64,000 nt of DNA from the NCBI GenBank assembly GCA_020081605.1, contig JAHREC010000011.1, forward strand, positions 3,162,001 through 3,226,000, written 5' to 3'. This stretch comes from Albifimbria verrucaria (taxonomy: Eukaryota > Ascomycota > Sordariomycetes > Hypocreales > Stachybotryaceae). Below the pieces are notes generated by a model, which did no database searches, had not been told where the DNA came from, and worked only from the letters and a program-made list of their open reading frames with translations. Positions 34,889 through 46,800 of this stretch are shown in pieces (positions within the stretch are counted from its first letter, which is position 1; each line of letters starts with the position of its first letter). The position numbers were made by a program, and so were the translations under genes.

Positions 34889-36096
34889 ATGGGCAAGAAG
34901 GACAAGGCGCAGTCTTCCAAGACTGATGTCGCCAAGAAGACTTCTCAGGCACCCCAGCCCAGCTTCTGGACCTCATCGAGGCTTTCCTCTCCGAGAATTC
35001 TTTCAAGAATGCCCACAGCGCATTCAAGAAGAGGCGAGAGGCTAAAGGCTGGCAGTCTGGCAAGGCCGCCAAGGGCCCGCAGGCTTCCTCGTGGAAGTCT
35101 TCCAGGCCTGGGAGTCCTCTGCCAAGAAGGAGTCGACGAGCCCGGCCAACGACGATTCCAGTGACGACAGCGACAGCGACGGCGAAGATGTCGCCATGAA
35201 GGACGCCGCTGATGACAAGGCGGACGACAGCGATTCCTCTTCCTCGTCTTCTTCGTCTTCCTCTTCTTCGAGCGATAGTGACAGCGACTCCGACAGCGAC
35301 AGCGACTCTGACAAGCCCGCCAAGACCAAGCAATCTGCCGCTGCTGTGGCACCTCTGCCGCCGCTGCCAAGAACCTGAAGCGCAAGGCCCCTGTAGAATC
35401 GAGCTCGTCTGAGTCCGACTCGTCCTCCGATTCCAGCTCATCAGACTCTGACTCCAGCTCCGACTCTGATGATGAACCGCGCAACAAGAAGCAGAAGACC
35501 GCCGCCAAGGCGGCCTCTGTGTCCAGCTCTGACTCTGACTCTGACTCTAGCAGCTCTTCGTCCGACAGCGATTCTGACTCCTCTTCCTCTTCCTCTTCCG
35601 ACAGCTCGTCTGATTCGGATTCGGACAGCGATAGCGACAGTGAAGCTGATGCCGAGGCTGCGGCTCAGGTCCCTCTCCCTGACTCGGACGATTCCTCGTC
35701 TGATTCCTCGTCTTCGTCCGACTCCGACTCTGACTCTGAGGAGGAACAAGACACCAAGAAGTCTCAGGCCAACAAGGCCGCGTCCGACTCTTCAGCCACT
35801 CTGGACAAGGGATCTGAGGATCGCACCATGCCTCCTCTGCCCCGGACCCTACTACTTTCAAGAACGAGAAGAAGCAAAACGAGCCCTTCTCCCGCATTCC
35901 CAAGAACATCAAGGTCGAGGACAAGTTCGCCTCCAACGCCTACGTGCCCATGGACTACTCCCAGCGAGCCCACGAAGATCTCATCGTGACCAAGGGCAAG
36001 GGCTTCACCAAGGAGAAGAACAAGAAGAAGAGGGGCAGCTACCGCGGCGGCATGATCGACATCACGCAGAAGAAGGGCGTCTACTTTGATGACTAG
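34889..36096 (+). CDS. SRP40/Nopp140-like nucleolar phosphoprotein
   Basis: Nucleolar chaperone of snoRNPs and RNA polymerase I function (yeast Srp40, animal NOLC1). Start MGKKDK. A LisH motif follows (LLDLIEAFLSENSFKNAHSA). The middle is made of long Ser/Asp/Glu tracts, likely heavily CK2-phosphorylated, separated by Lys/Ala/Pro linkers. The conserved SRP40 C-terminal domain is clear: FSRIPKNIKVEDKFASNAY, then KGKGFTKEKNKKKRGSYRGG, ending VYFDD. No intron. Four bases are missing: in C runs at 34952-34955 and 35076-35078, near 35350-35365 and near 35818-35821. Corrected length is about 403 residues. An alternative start 78 bases upstream would add 26 residues before LisH. Confidence 0.9.
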
Positions 36097-36483
36097 ACTC
36101 GATTTGAGCGAGGCCTGCCAGTTGGGAGCAAGAAGAATACGAAAGAAAAGAAAACGGCCTTGGACTAAAATAGCCGGCGTTATGGGAATCTGTGTTTGGC
36201 GATAGACCCGGCGCTCTCGTCAGGAGTTGAGGTTTGTTCTTCCGAGTATTTGTTCGAGTTTTGCAGTTTAGATAGCACAAAAGTTCCAAGAGACCAAGAG
36301 AAGCACGGTTTTCTTGGCAAAGTATAGAAATCAATGTTATTCTGTATCTATATCAACAATTTTCGAGGTCTCGGCCTCGTACCGTTACATTGATTCTCAG
36401 AAGCGGCGAGTTAACGGATTGTGCTCATGCAGCCAGCGACCCCGTTCTCAATTTCATGATTAACTGTTATCTACGACATTCTC
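36097..36483. other. Intergenic between convergent genes
   Basis: 387 bases between two 3' ends. No gene or clear element seen. Confidence 0.5.
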
Positions 36484-37751
36484 TCAAGGCGCTACCTGCA
36501 CCGCCGGCGGCTGAGGCGCTGGCTCCTTGACACCAAGGTCATCGACTATGCCCTCCTTCATCAACACGTCCTTCCTGTGCACCGCCGGCCAATGTCTGTC
36601 GCCCTTTACCGCGCTCTCTTCAGCCTCCCGCAGCCAGCGCTTCCACTGATCCGTGCCTGGCGCTGCGCCGCTCCTTTGCGCCCAGCCCGTCAGCTTCGTC
36701 TCCCGGATGATGTACCACAACGTCCGAGTGAAGCTCGGGTGTCCCTCCTGTCGATTAACCGGGTCCGTGACGAGGTGTGCGCCGACCGCGTCGGTCGGTG
36801 TTTCATCCCGCCACTCGTAGCGGGACAGGTCCCAGAAGTATGAGGCCGGCAACATGCCGAGGCCCCAGTAGAGGCCGTTGAGAGTGATGTACGCGGCGCC
36901 GACGAAGACCTGGATGTTCCATGTGCAGTTGCCGAGAAGAACGACTGATATCATGAGAATGACAGTGCCAAGACCCATGAGCAGGCGGTACGAGCGCTCT
37001 CCGATGTAGTAGTCGCACTGCTCGGTGCCCGAGTACAGTTCACGGGCAACCTCTTCGGTGCACTTGACCAGCACAAAGGCTGCCTCGCGCGTACGGATCA
37101 AGACGTCGCCACGAGGCACCTGGCCGCTGTGCCGCCGCACCATCAACACAGGCCGCCATAACGAGGCAAGTCCTGTGACCGTCGACACAAGAGAGATGAG
37201 GGGATGGCGAGAAGCGCAGGGCCGTCCTGCCAGAATACGGCGGCAATAACAATGGCGATGCTGAGGAGGAAGGATAATACCGAAAGAATGTTAGTGGGCG
37301 ACAGTAGCTTCGGTGGCACGGCCGGTCGCTCGTCCTTCTTCAGCAAGGCCGGGCTCGCCAGCAGCGTCTGGATCTTCTCGGTGACGGTCAACCTCCGCGG
37401 CATCCCCAGCGCCGACTCGGCGTGTGTGATGCGGACGACCCTAAAGCTCAAGGCAGGCAGGTTGTCGAGCGGCGTAATGATGTTGGCAAAGAAGCCAATG
37501 GTGTCGAGCGTGGTGCCGTTATACACGCCCGTCATCTTGGCCTTGACCTCGGGCATGCGACTGGGCCGCGACGGCTTGAGGAGCGCCTGAGGCGCGGGAA
37601 TGATGCGCGGCAGCACGCCCAGCAGAGACGACGTTATGACCTGGGCATGGTCGGTGATAGAGGACTCGCCAATGACGGCCAGTAGCGTGATGATATCAAG
37701 AGACCAGCTCAGTTTAGAAGTGGGAAACCACTTCCACTCCGAGTCCGACAT
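36484..37751 (-). CDS. Membrane protein of unknown function
   Basis: I do not recognise a named family. Corrected length is about 422 residues, no intron. The N-terminal half is soluble (MSDSEWKWFPTSKLSWSLDI). Four hydrophobic segments follow: ILSVLSFLLSIAIVIAAVFW, a stretch around ISLVSTVTGLASLW, LLMGLGTVILMISVVLLGNC, and FVGAAYITLNGLYWGLGML. The tail is hydrophilic and Trp/Arg-rich (KLTGWAQRSGAAPGTDQWKR). One base is missing in a run of four at 37200-37203; without it the frame stops before the second membrane segment. It is probably a conserved ascomycete protein, since the frame stays open and codon use is good across the break. Location (plasma or inner membrane) unknown. Confidence 0.75.
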
Positions 37752-39183
37752 GCTTGCTTGTCACGTCGCTGACCAGAGAGTTGTGGAAAGTGTTGAGACG
37801 AGTTATAGTATAGTTGCGTCGCGTTGTGTTGTGTTGTGGTGTGAGTGTGAGTATGAGTGTGCGGTGGAGGGACAAGGCGGGCTTTTTAGCAACTCCACAC
37901 ATGCAGACAGATGCCTGACCCAGACTATGTCTTTCAAGGGGAAAAATCGAGGCTTGCGCAGCGAAGTGGAAAAAGAGCTTCCTAGCATCATGGGAGTCCG
38001 GGAACGGGCCCAAGGGTGACTGCTTAGTCGTCTTGCGCTTACACCGAATATAGTAACTCAGGGTCAGGGGTCCACGATTGACGAGGCCACTGATCGCCAG
38101 CCATTTCCTGTCCAAATGGGAACCAACTGCAACCAACAGGCAGTTGAAGCGCTGGCTTCCCAGACCCTTGCTCGCTGCGTGTTCCCCAAACCACCTACTA
38201 TGTGCAGTGGCTGCTGCTGCTCTCGACTCCGGCTCCAAAGGCGACGTCCGTCCCTCCTGGCTCCACAGGGGATCGCCCTACCCTAACGCTCATTCTCCTG
38301 CCAGGAGCTTGTTTCCACTTGGCAGAAGATAGCCGTCAGCAAGCGGGGCCAGCAGTATGGCATGGCTTCACACCGCTGCGTCGATTGTGACTGGTCATCG
38401 AACATCATGGTTGTCTGTAGATGCGCCCTCACCCCTCTCCCTCCTCTGCTGTGGCTGCCTGAAACGCCAATACATATGCACAGGAACCTCAACACAATTC
38501 CATTTCCATCTCCGGCTGTTACGCTGCCTACAAAAACAACCCTGGCCTCGGACGGCATAAGATGGTGACGCTTCTTTCTGACACGGTTGTGTGGGATTAT
38601 GCAGCGAAAGAGGGCTTGCGCAACTGATAATGTCTCGGCTAGTAGCCACGGGAACTCCCATCAAACAGCTGCCGTATAGTGCTCCCAACCTACATAATCC
38701 AATGAAGTAGATGCGGCATTGTCTCATACGCATCAGAGGAAAAGGCCCATACGCATTCGTTCAGAAGCAGCTTTGGCTCTCGGCGCAAGTTTAACAGCTT
38801 GGTCAGATGCCCAAAACTCGGGCTGTCTATTTGTTCAGATTTCTGCCAAGTCTTCCACCTGCGTGAAATCAACGTTATCATCTCATACATACATTGCAGC
38901 ATACTCTCCTCTATAACTGGACCGGCTGTTGGCAAGAAATCCACATCGACCAATATAAAGAAATCCGTAACTCCGAGTCTAGGTTGCTCCCACCTAGCCG
39001 CCACAAGAAGTATGGCACAAGCCGCTCGAAACTCCATCTCCAGGCAAATCACTGCCTTCGACTAAACCCCGCAAATGACGACTGTTCCTCCTCCCATAAA
39101 ATGATATAATAGGTTCCCATGGCATGGGTGGGCCAAAAGAAACTTGCACACACCCCAAGCAACTTTGGGAGCATGACAGTCAG
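37752..39183. other. Intergenic region
   Basis: 1.43 kb without a supported gene. The left part is the promoter of the membrane protein, with GTGTT/TGTGAG-rich text near 37,815-37,860. The right part holds the 3' end of the deaminase gene. Confidence 0.5.
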
Positions 39184-41221
39184 TTATGCCTTTATCTCCT
39201 CGTCGCCGTACGTCTGAATCACCCACTCGAGGAATTGCACCCACAAGGTCTCCCACTTTTGCATGACCTCTTCCCTCTCGCTCTCACTTAGGCAAGAGTG
39301 CTCCATACTCCACAGCACTAACTGCTTCCATCCAAAGATGCTCATGTCTGCCTTTCCGACCATGACTTGATAGAAATCATGAGACAGTGATGAGCTATTG
39401 CTACGTTAGTATACAATCAAGATTCATAACGGGGAAAGCGCTGAATACGAAGAATTCAAAACTAGTGCGAACTTACCGGAAGAGGGTCCCATTGTCGGAG
39501 TTGATGGTGCAGTGTACTTTGTTAGCCAGCAACTGATACATGGCATGGCCACTGGCGCGCGGCGTCAGGCCGAGGATCTCGTTGGATATCGGGCATATTT
39601 CCAAGCAGATATTCCGCGCCTTCATCTGTTGCATGATATATGGGTGCTTGACCAAAGCGAATCCATGTCCGATGCGCCGCGAGTTGAGAAGCAAAGCATC
39701 GAGGACATTGCCGTCTGTGTCTGTGCCCATGTCCAGTGTCTCGCCGCAGTGAAACAAAAACGGAATATCCAAGCCTTCCGCATCGCAAGTAGCCCTAAAA
39801 TTAAGTAGTTCGGTAATGAAGTCCTTTATTGGCCTGCCTTTGGCCTCTTCGCCAACCAGATCGAAACCTGTCACGTGTTAGCAACGTCGGTGTTAGGTTA
39901 GGGAAGAGAGAAGGCCAACCTGCTATCCATTGAGGCCACTTTCGCTTGAACTCAATGCATTCGTTGAGAGCAGCATTCACGTCAGAGGGCTTAAATGACC
40001 GCGGCGTGCAGTAAATGACCTTGAGGCCACCAAAGAAGCGACCTTGCAGTCTCATGTCAGACTGGAACTTCTCCACCTCGGCTATTATTATCCTCATGAT
40101 GCCCCAGTTGTCTATGGGGCCGGTTCCGTCGTCGTAGTACAGTTGGTTACTGGTCATGAAGTTGGGTCGGATTTCAGCGTATTGGATGTTGTCCTTGACA
40201 AAATCTTCTAAGCAAAGGCGAGTGTAGCGCCTATACGCAGTTTCATAATTAAACAGGCCCTTCATCATCCTCGTACGGCCATTGAACTTTTCCCAGGCTC
40301 TAGTTTGCGGGGTTGGGTCAGTGACAGAACGGAAAACACGTAAGCAAGAGCATTGATACATACCCGGATGCTGTTTGCAAGACATCGTGGGCCTCCTTTT
40401 CCTGGAAAACTAATTTATCCATCAACCAGTCCTCCGGCGACACCGCTTTCGGGTATCTCTGGGGAAGAGTTCGAGAAAGTGGCGGAACCGCATGGTTTGC
40501 CGGGGCTTGTAGTCGTGGGAGAACAAGTCGCCGGGTACTTCTTTTTGGGGAGAGTATGGAGAATTGGATCTCGCACTTGTCAAAGTTGACATAGTCGTTG
40601 TCTGGGACCAAAGGCAGGTCGCTGGTGATGAACATGCGCTCCATGCCCTTAGCGATGTCCAAGAGGACGTGGGGCAGGAGACATGCGTTGAAGTGAATAT
40701 GGAGGTGAGCGCCCTTGGGCATCTTGCGAGCAACATCGAGAAGAGCGGTCTTGTCGATGAGCGGTACGTTTGAGAGGAAGTGATCACCGGGGAAGCGCGG
40801 GTGAAGCTGGCCACGGTAGCCTTCCCTGGGGTTGGCGCAGTCATAGACGTCGGCGCAGTCCCGCTTCTTCAAGGCCTGCACGATGGCATCGGCGCGCAGC
40901 TCGAGCGGGTTGGCGACGCTGCGACAGGCATGCTCAAAGCCAAGTCTCTTCTCATCTTCGGCGAGCTGTTGACGGAGGGCGAAGTAGTCGACGAGAGTGG
41001 GCGCCTTGGGCAGGGTGTAGTTGCGGGGGCGCGGCGTCTTTGTCCAGCGAGGCAATCTCGTCGTTGAGGACATCGACTATCTTCTCTGCGGCGGCAATGT
41101 CGGCGGCATGGCGATCCGACACCGCAGCACGGGAATACATGGTGTTTGCAGGTCCGGAGGAGTGGCGACGCGACGCATCAGGATTATGGTCCGGCGACAG
41201 TCTGGAGCAGAGCAGGCCCAT
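39184..41221 (-). CDS. Adenosine deaminase-like hydrolase, ADGF/CECR1 group
   Basis: Zinc hydrolase of the adenosine/AMP deaminase superfamily, related to ADGF/CECR1 growth-factor-type deaminases. Visible: first zinc pair in PKGAHLHIHFNA, FLFHCGETLDMG (His ligand and catalytic Glu), RRIGHGFALVKHP, EICPISNEIL, and INSDNGTLFR at the position of the usual S-D-D-P motif. Introns are 40300-40363, 39868-39919 and 39401-39476; the last exon reads SSSLSHDFYQVMVGKADMS and ends GDEEIKA. Breaks: one extra base at 41025-41029 and near 40550, one missing near 40440. Corrected length is about 614 residues. No signal peptide is evident, so it may be intracellular, unlike animal ADGFs. Confidence 0.88.
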
Positions 41222-41845
41222 GAGGTGCTTGCGCCGGGTATATATGCGTGGTGTGGTGTGTGAATGAAGGTTGCGCGTATATGCGAATATGCGTGTGCGC
41301 GCGTGCCTTGGCTTCACTCTCTGTGGGATTGTTGTTGCAAAGGTCAATTGTCGTCAGCCAAGGCTGAGGCGACCAAGCAAAAGGAAGAAGAACAAAGGCC
41401 TCGGCGGGGCGTCGAGCTGAACCGCCAGTCTGGCTCGAGCTACATCTATGGCCTTGAGAGGGAGGGAAATGAATGTGTCGTGAGCCGGAGAATAGGCTAC
41501 TTTATGGCTGGTGCAGGGAGGGCGAGGTGAGAGTTATGAAGTGGAGGTCAGCGATGAGTGGATCACCAAGTTGACTACGAGCCGGGACCCTTGTTTCCCA
41601 ATCATGAGATGGCGATGGTGGTGATGTTGTTTGAGGTGAGCTGGGCTGGGCGTGGGAGGGATGACGGGTCGCAGTGACACAGGGCAGGCTACAGCGCAGT
41701 CACAGGCACCGTACTCTGTAGTGGCCAGAGAGGAGAGAGTGTGACTTGCTGTCAGCCTGTCCATCGATACATCCACTTTGGGCGAGGGCCCCACCACCCC
41801 TCAGGTATCTGCTACCCCAGCCCCGTCCCGTGCCTTGCATACAAG

Positions 41846-41948
41846 CTACCTATACCCGCCAGGTAGGAGGTAGGTACCTTAGTATTGTCCAGATCACTCG
41901 ACGTAGGAAGGATACCTACTAAGGTTAGGTAGATGGGTACTTACTAGA
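41846..41948. repeat. TAGGTA/TACCTA-rich stretch
   Basis: Several copies of AGGTAGG, GGTACC and TACCTA(C/T) in both orientations, including AGGTAGGTACCTTAG. Similar to 5430-5456 and 34366-34402. Confidence 0.55.
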
Positions 41949-41990
41949 CAAAGACAGACAGACAGACAGGCACATTTCTTCGTTTAGGGA

Positions 41991-42015
41991 CCTTGCCTTG
42001 CCTTGCCTTGCCTTG
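41991..42015. repeat. CCTTG microsatellite, five units
   Basis: Five perfect units followed by CCTCA; same motif and copy number as 24277-24301. Confidence 0.9.
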
Positions 42016-42425
42016 CCTCACTCTCGTGTTAATGCGACTACAACAAACAGGTGGTAAATTGTTTTCTTGACCTGTTTCATATATTTTTTAGAAAAAAGTT
42101 AATAAAAATTAATAATAATAAAAACTCCATATTTTACTTCTTTTCTACTCCTTCTTCAAACTTGGGCCCCAGTCCATCAGCTAGCTACTAAACAACTAAC
42201 CAACCAACTACTAACCTAAGGTAACCAACCAACCAACCTCCAAGGTTCAGCCAAGTCAAAAAGTCCCCTCCCTCCCTCCCCAATCCAAGTGGGCGGTGCA
42301 GAAACCACCCCAATTACTGATCAACCATCCCCAGCCAGTTCGCTGTCCCCATGCCCTCTTCACAAGACGGCACCATCGGTCATGCGAGATTCAAAATACC
42401 TTTCCCGGCTCGGCTTTCGTATCAT

Positions 42426-42455
42426 CTCATCTCATCTCATCTCATCTCATCTCAT
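42426..42455. repeat. CTCAT microsatellite, six units
   Basis: Six perfect 5-bp units in intergenic DNA, preceded by a related ATCAT. Confidence 0.9.
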
Positions 42456-43820
42456 TCCCTCTCACCGACCTTGGCCACCCTGGTTCGGCCTTGGCCGGAG
42501 GGAGGTGAGGCCTACGCCGTCCGTACTCATCGCCGCACCGACTTACATACTCGTGACTGACACCGCAATCAACCCCCGTTTACCGGCGGCCCGTTACCAC
42601 GAAGTCACCGGCCTTGAGCGAACTGGCCCCAGCCAAGATACCCAGGTCTAGCTCTATTAACACTGTAGCGCAATTCTCTCGTCTTTCACCGAAGCCCTCC
42701 TGCGCTACGCTCCATTATGCACACCTCCTGGACCCCATCACCAACTAACCAACCCTGCGGCTTTCATAGTCCTCCTTGGGATCTGTTTCGCTCCTCCTCT
42801 GGCGTCACCGCCATATCCAGTCCCCAAACAATACCCTTGCTGCTTGTGCCTTTGAACAACGTCTCGTTTCTCCCTCGAAACTGAAATACGGCGCAGCCTT
42901 ATCCAGATGTCCGGGCCTGCCAGAGCCATTATCCATTTCCCCACCCCCACTATTGCGGCTCAGCAGCAACCATCTTCACTTTCACCATCCTTGTCGCCGA
43001 GTTTAGTGCGCTTGGGTGCTGTTATTCCCCCTCCCTTCGAGTCTGCCTTTGGGCAAGCCCGTTGCTAGAAGTTAAGAATAGTGTCCCAATTGTCAAGCAC
43101 TCCCCGCCCATATCCATCGACCAATGTGGCCTCATCGCAGAGCATCTCCGAATATCCCAGGCAGATGCAAGGCTGTGCTCAACCATAATGGCCCTGCCTC
43201 CCTCCTTCTCACACCGGCTTCTGTAACTCTGCCCTCGCCAAACGGATCCGAGCATCGCCGGCCCGACAAAGCGTTGCACTCGAAGGCTATGCACCAGACC
43301 GAAACCACCGCGTAGCATATCAGCAGCTGGCCGCAACTCCAGCCTCGACCACGTCAAAATAAATTATTTAAAAATAAGATTAAAATAAAATAAAATAAAA
43401 AATGTACACAAGTCATCACGAACCACCGTCGACATCCATGCAACGTATTGCCTTGGCTACTCTATTATGTCTCTACTACAGTCTCCAAGCCTTGAGCAGA
43501 GCCCACATGCCCAAAGGCAACCCGTCCTTTCTGTCTCACAGTTCCAACTCCAGGTCATGCAATGCACACATATACACATCCCGTCGTCAACCACATGCAC
43601 GGGTCCTAGACCCCTCGCTTCTTCTCTTCGCAAACCGCCGTCATCTACCCAGCCTCATCCCCATCAACATGAGGAATCTGACCGCGTCAAGATACCAATG
43701 TCAACCTTATTCGGTGCAGTTCCCGGTGCCTGCCCAACTTTCCGTCAACGAGACACCAACCCGACCGTCCCTTAGAGCTCGAGCCCATTGATCCTTGATA
43801 TACACTAAACACTGGTCCCT

Positions 43821-46800
43821 TTAAGCAAAATAACTCTTCCACAGTACACCTTCCAGGTCTTCCAGTTGCTCAGCCGTGAAATACTACAACACCATGGTCA
43901 GCTGCCGGCCCGCACAAACGTGCACTTGCGAGTAGTCACTTACCTTCTGATCAACATTCCAGCTGTCCTGTCGTGTCTTTTGAACTCGCTCAGGATGCTC
44001 TTCGTCGCCTTGCCAACTACCCCGGATCGCCTGCGGCTCTCCTGGCCAAGGTAGCCAGCACCTCTGGCATCCATTCTGGCGGCGGCGTCGCGTAAGGGAA
44101 CGCCTCGATTAGGGCTCCCAGCCCAAGTACGGCCGCATGTCTCCTTGTGATCTGCTTGTGTACATCTACGGGTGTCTCTGTTCCCGCCGTCAAGCGATTA
44201 CGCTTGGGCATGGGGTTCCTGTGCAGTTCGTCCTCGAAACGCTGCTTGAGATGTATAATCATTGGGTCGCGGATGCGGCGTGGCGAACAGCGAATCATGC
44301 CAGCCAATGTGGTTGAGGCGCACGATCGTACCTCCAACTGAGGGTCTCCAAGCATATCGGACACAGCCTTGAACAAAATCTCACGTTCCGTTTTTCTTGT
44401 TAGGAAGAGTCGGCGGAAGTAAATGACCTGCATGTTCACGAGCGCCCGCAGCCTTTGATGCCAGCTTGGTGCTGTCTTGCCGAGTCGGATCAGTCCGTCA
44501 ATGAACTCGGCGTCTTCTTCGTCGCGGAATGGGATGTTGGGCAAATGACGGTACACGTGATAAGCCATCCGCATCAATTCGGGATCTTCTTTCACGTCCA
44601 TCATGTGGAGGAGCTGCTCCATAAGCGGTTCCGAGAAGAAAGGTACCAGTTGGATGCATTCATGGGACGAGAGTGAGCAATCCAGCCACATGAGCACCGT
44701 CTTTGAGCCGGAGGTGTATGCCGAGGGCGTTTGTTGTCCAGGTGTCCGTTCTTGACGCCACTCTTCGAGACGCTTGAACACATCTCGTATTGTAGCGCTG
44801 AATGCCTCTGATGGTTGGTAGGGGCGGATACCAATGGAAGAGGCTGCCTTGTTCTCCTCCAACAACTTGGTAACATTCTCGTAAGATTCATGATACCGAG
44901 TCTTGTAGATGACTGACAGAACCCGGCCAATGGCTTCTCTGACTGCCTTATACGGGTGGTCAATATGGGCAAGGAAATCATCGAGGATGGGTTGCTCCTG
45001 GCGGAAGTGCCAACCCCATCTGCAATGATGAATTCCAGCAGCTGCACCTTGGCAGATTCCTTGAATGCGGCGTTTGACGACATGTCAAGACGGAACGATC
45101 GTAACGCATCCACGATCTCGTGTGAGCGACGGGGATCCTTAGAATCAAGGATCAAGTGGAGGCATGTTAGCCAGTATTGCAGATTTTCAGGGTAAGGTCA
45201 TCAGCAAAGATCTTGAGGAGCATGGGTGCTGCAAATCCCCAAACTCTGTTCCTTATGTCGGGCGGATCATCGCTCGAGCCTGTAAGCAATGCACCCAGGA
45301 TTTCCGATGTCGCACGATGCTGATGCTTGTCATTTCCATCGCCATAGACCTCGATTGTCAACTCTTTGACATCGTCTAGCGTGACCGCAGTTTTTCCATA
45401 ATGCATCAAGTCAAACACGTGCATGAGAAGGTAAACGTTGCTCATACGGAATCTGTCAGCAGTAGTATCTCGAGGCTCCTGCTTCAGATATTCAAAACAC
45501 TGAGCAAGCCAACTCCTGTTTAGAATCGCGCCCATCTGTTCACGGACGGCAGTTTCAACCTCATCATAATCGTCCCATGGTAGCGGCTTAGCTTTGAATG
45601 CAGTGAAGCGTTTGCCCCACACAAGCCATCCAGGATGATCTGAATCAACCATGTATTCAGCGTTTTCGGGCTGCTTGAAGGCTTCGAGGAAGTTATGGGT
45701 AAACTCAGCGTCGCCTTTCTCCACGGTTATCTCAATCCTGTTTCTGTCGCTGACTTCTTTTTCTAGTAAAAAGTTGCGATAATTGTGGCCATATACGGCT
45801 CGCATGTCAAGTGCAGTGAAAAGTGAGGTGAAGGCGTTCAAGTAGTAGCCCCTCAGGCCTGGATGAGGATCGTTTGTGCCTTGTGCGACAAGATCAATGA
45901 ATTCCCTTGGTGCGACAGTGTCAAAACGAAGACATAGATTTGTTGCGAAGATAGCGCAACGTGTCGCAATCTTCCAATGTGCCCCTGCCGCCTTCCTTGT
46001 GAGCTCCAATCCTAAGTCTGCCTTTGACTTTTCAACCTTTTCACGTCTTTGGAGGATGAAATGGTGTCTGTTCTCTATTGCGGCAGTAACATCATCTGCA
46101 GGCTTTATGGTGTCGACAATCTCCTCGTTTACAATGATGGCTCGCTCAAATGGCTTACCAAAATCGATCAACGAGTACAGCGCCGATGAGCCAACGTTCT
46201 GGATGGAAGGCTTATCGATGCCTGCCGTTTCAATATATAGCCGCATCGCCTGAGGAGCAAATCTCCAGTCCCGCACCAAAGTCCGCAACAATGAGGTGAA
46301 CAAAAGGGTGTACATGGCACCCTTGATACGGTCGTGGTCATTCTTTTGGAGGGCACCCTGAAGCCCATCGAGTATCACTGGAATCACCAAAGGCTTTCCT
46401 CCTATCAGTGCTTTGAGGGAAGAGTCCTGCGCCGTTTGGGCAACACGTCGCACGTCCGCATAGACTGACAGGCACGATGTAGCGAGATCTAGTAGCAGAC
46501 GTTTGTCCAATTCACTCTTCTGTCTTGCTGACGCGTTGTGTTTCAAACGAAGCATGTGGTACGCTTCTGCACGTTTGATAAGCAAGGGGCGAGGGTACAC
46601 CTTGCGCAATCCCTTAACTTTAAAGGCTGCAATATCAGCCTTGTAGAGTCTAACATGCCTTTCCATCGGGTGCGCGGAGCGTTCTATGCCGACGTCGGTG
46701 ATCCATGTACGATAAGCCGTGCAGAGAGCAGTAAAGCAGCTGACATCGTCCTCTTGATTTTCGTTCAAGAACGCGTGCGTCTTGCTAAGCAGGCTGCCCA

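Larger units (their letters stand above)
41222..43820. other. Intergenic region rich in simple repeats
   Basis: 2.6 kb without a supported gene. Contains TAGGTA-type text (41846-41948), GACA copies, CCTTG repeats, a TAATAA-rich block (42,085-42,125), CTCAT repeats, and TAAAA repeats near 43,376-43,400. The left part should carry the deaminase promoter. Open frames of up to 129 codons near 43.4-43.8 kb have no recognisable motif and poor composition. Confidence 0.5.

Noticed and set aside
43402..43791. 129-codon plus-strand frame near the BLM10 3' end
   Set aside because: Composition is Ser/His/Arg-rich without motif or signal peptide; most likely intergenic.
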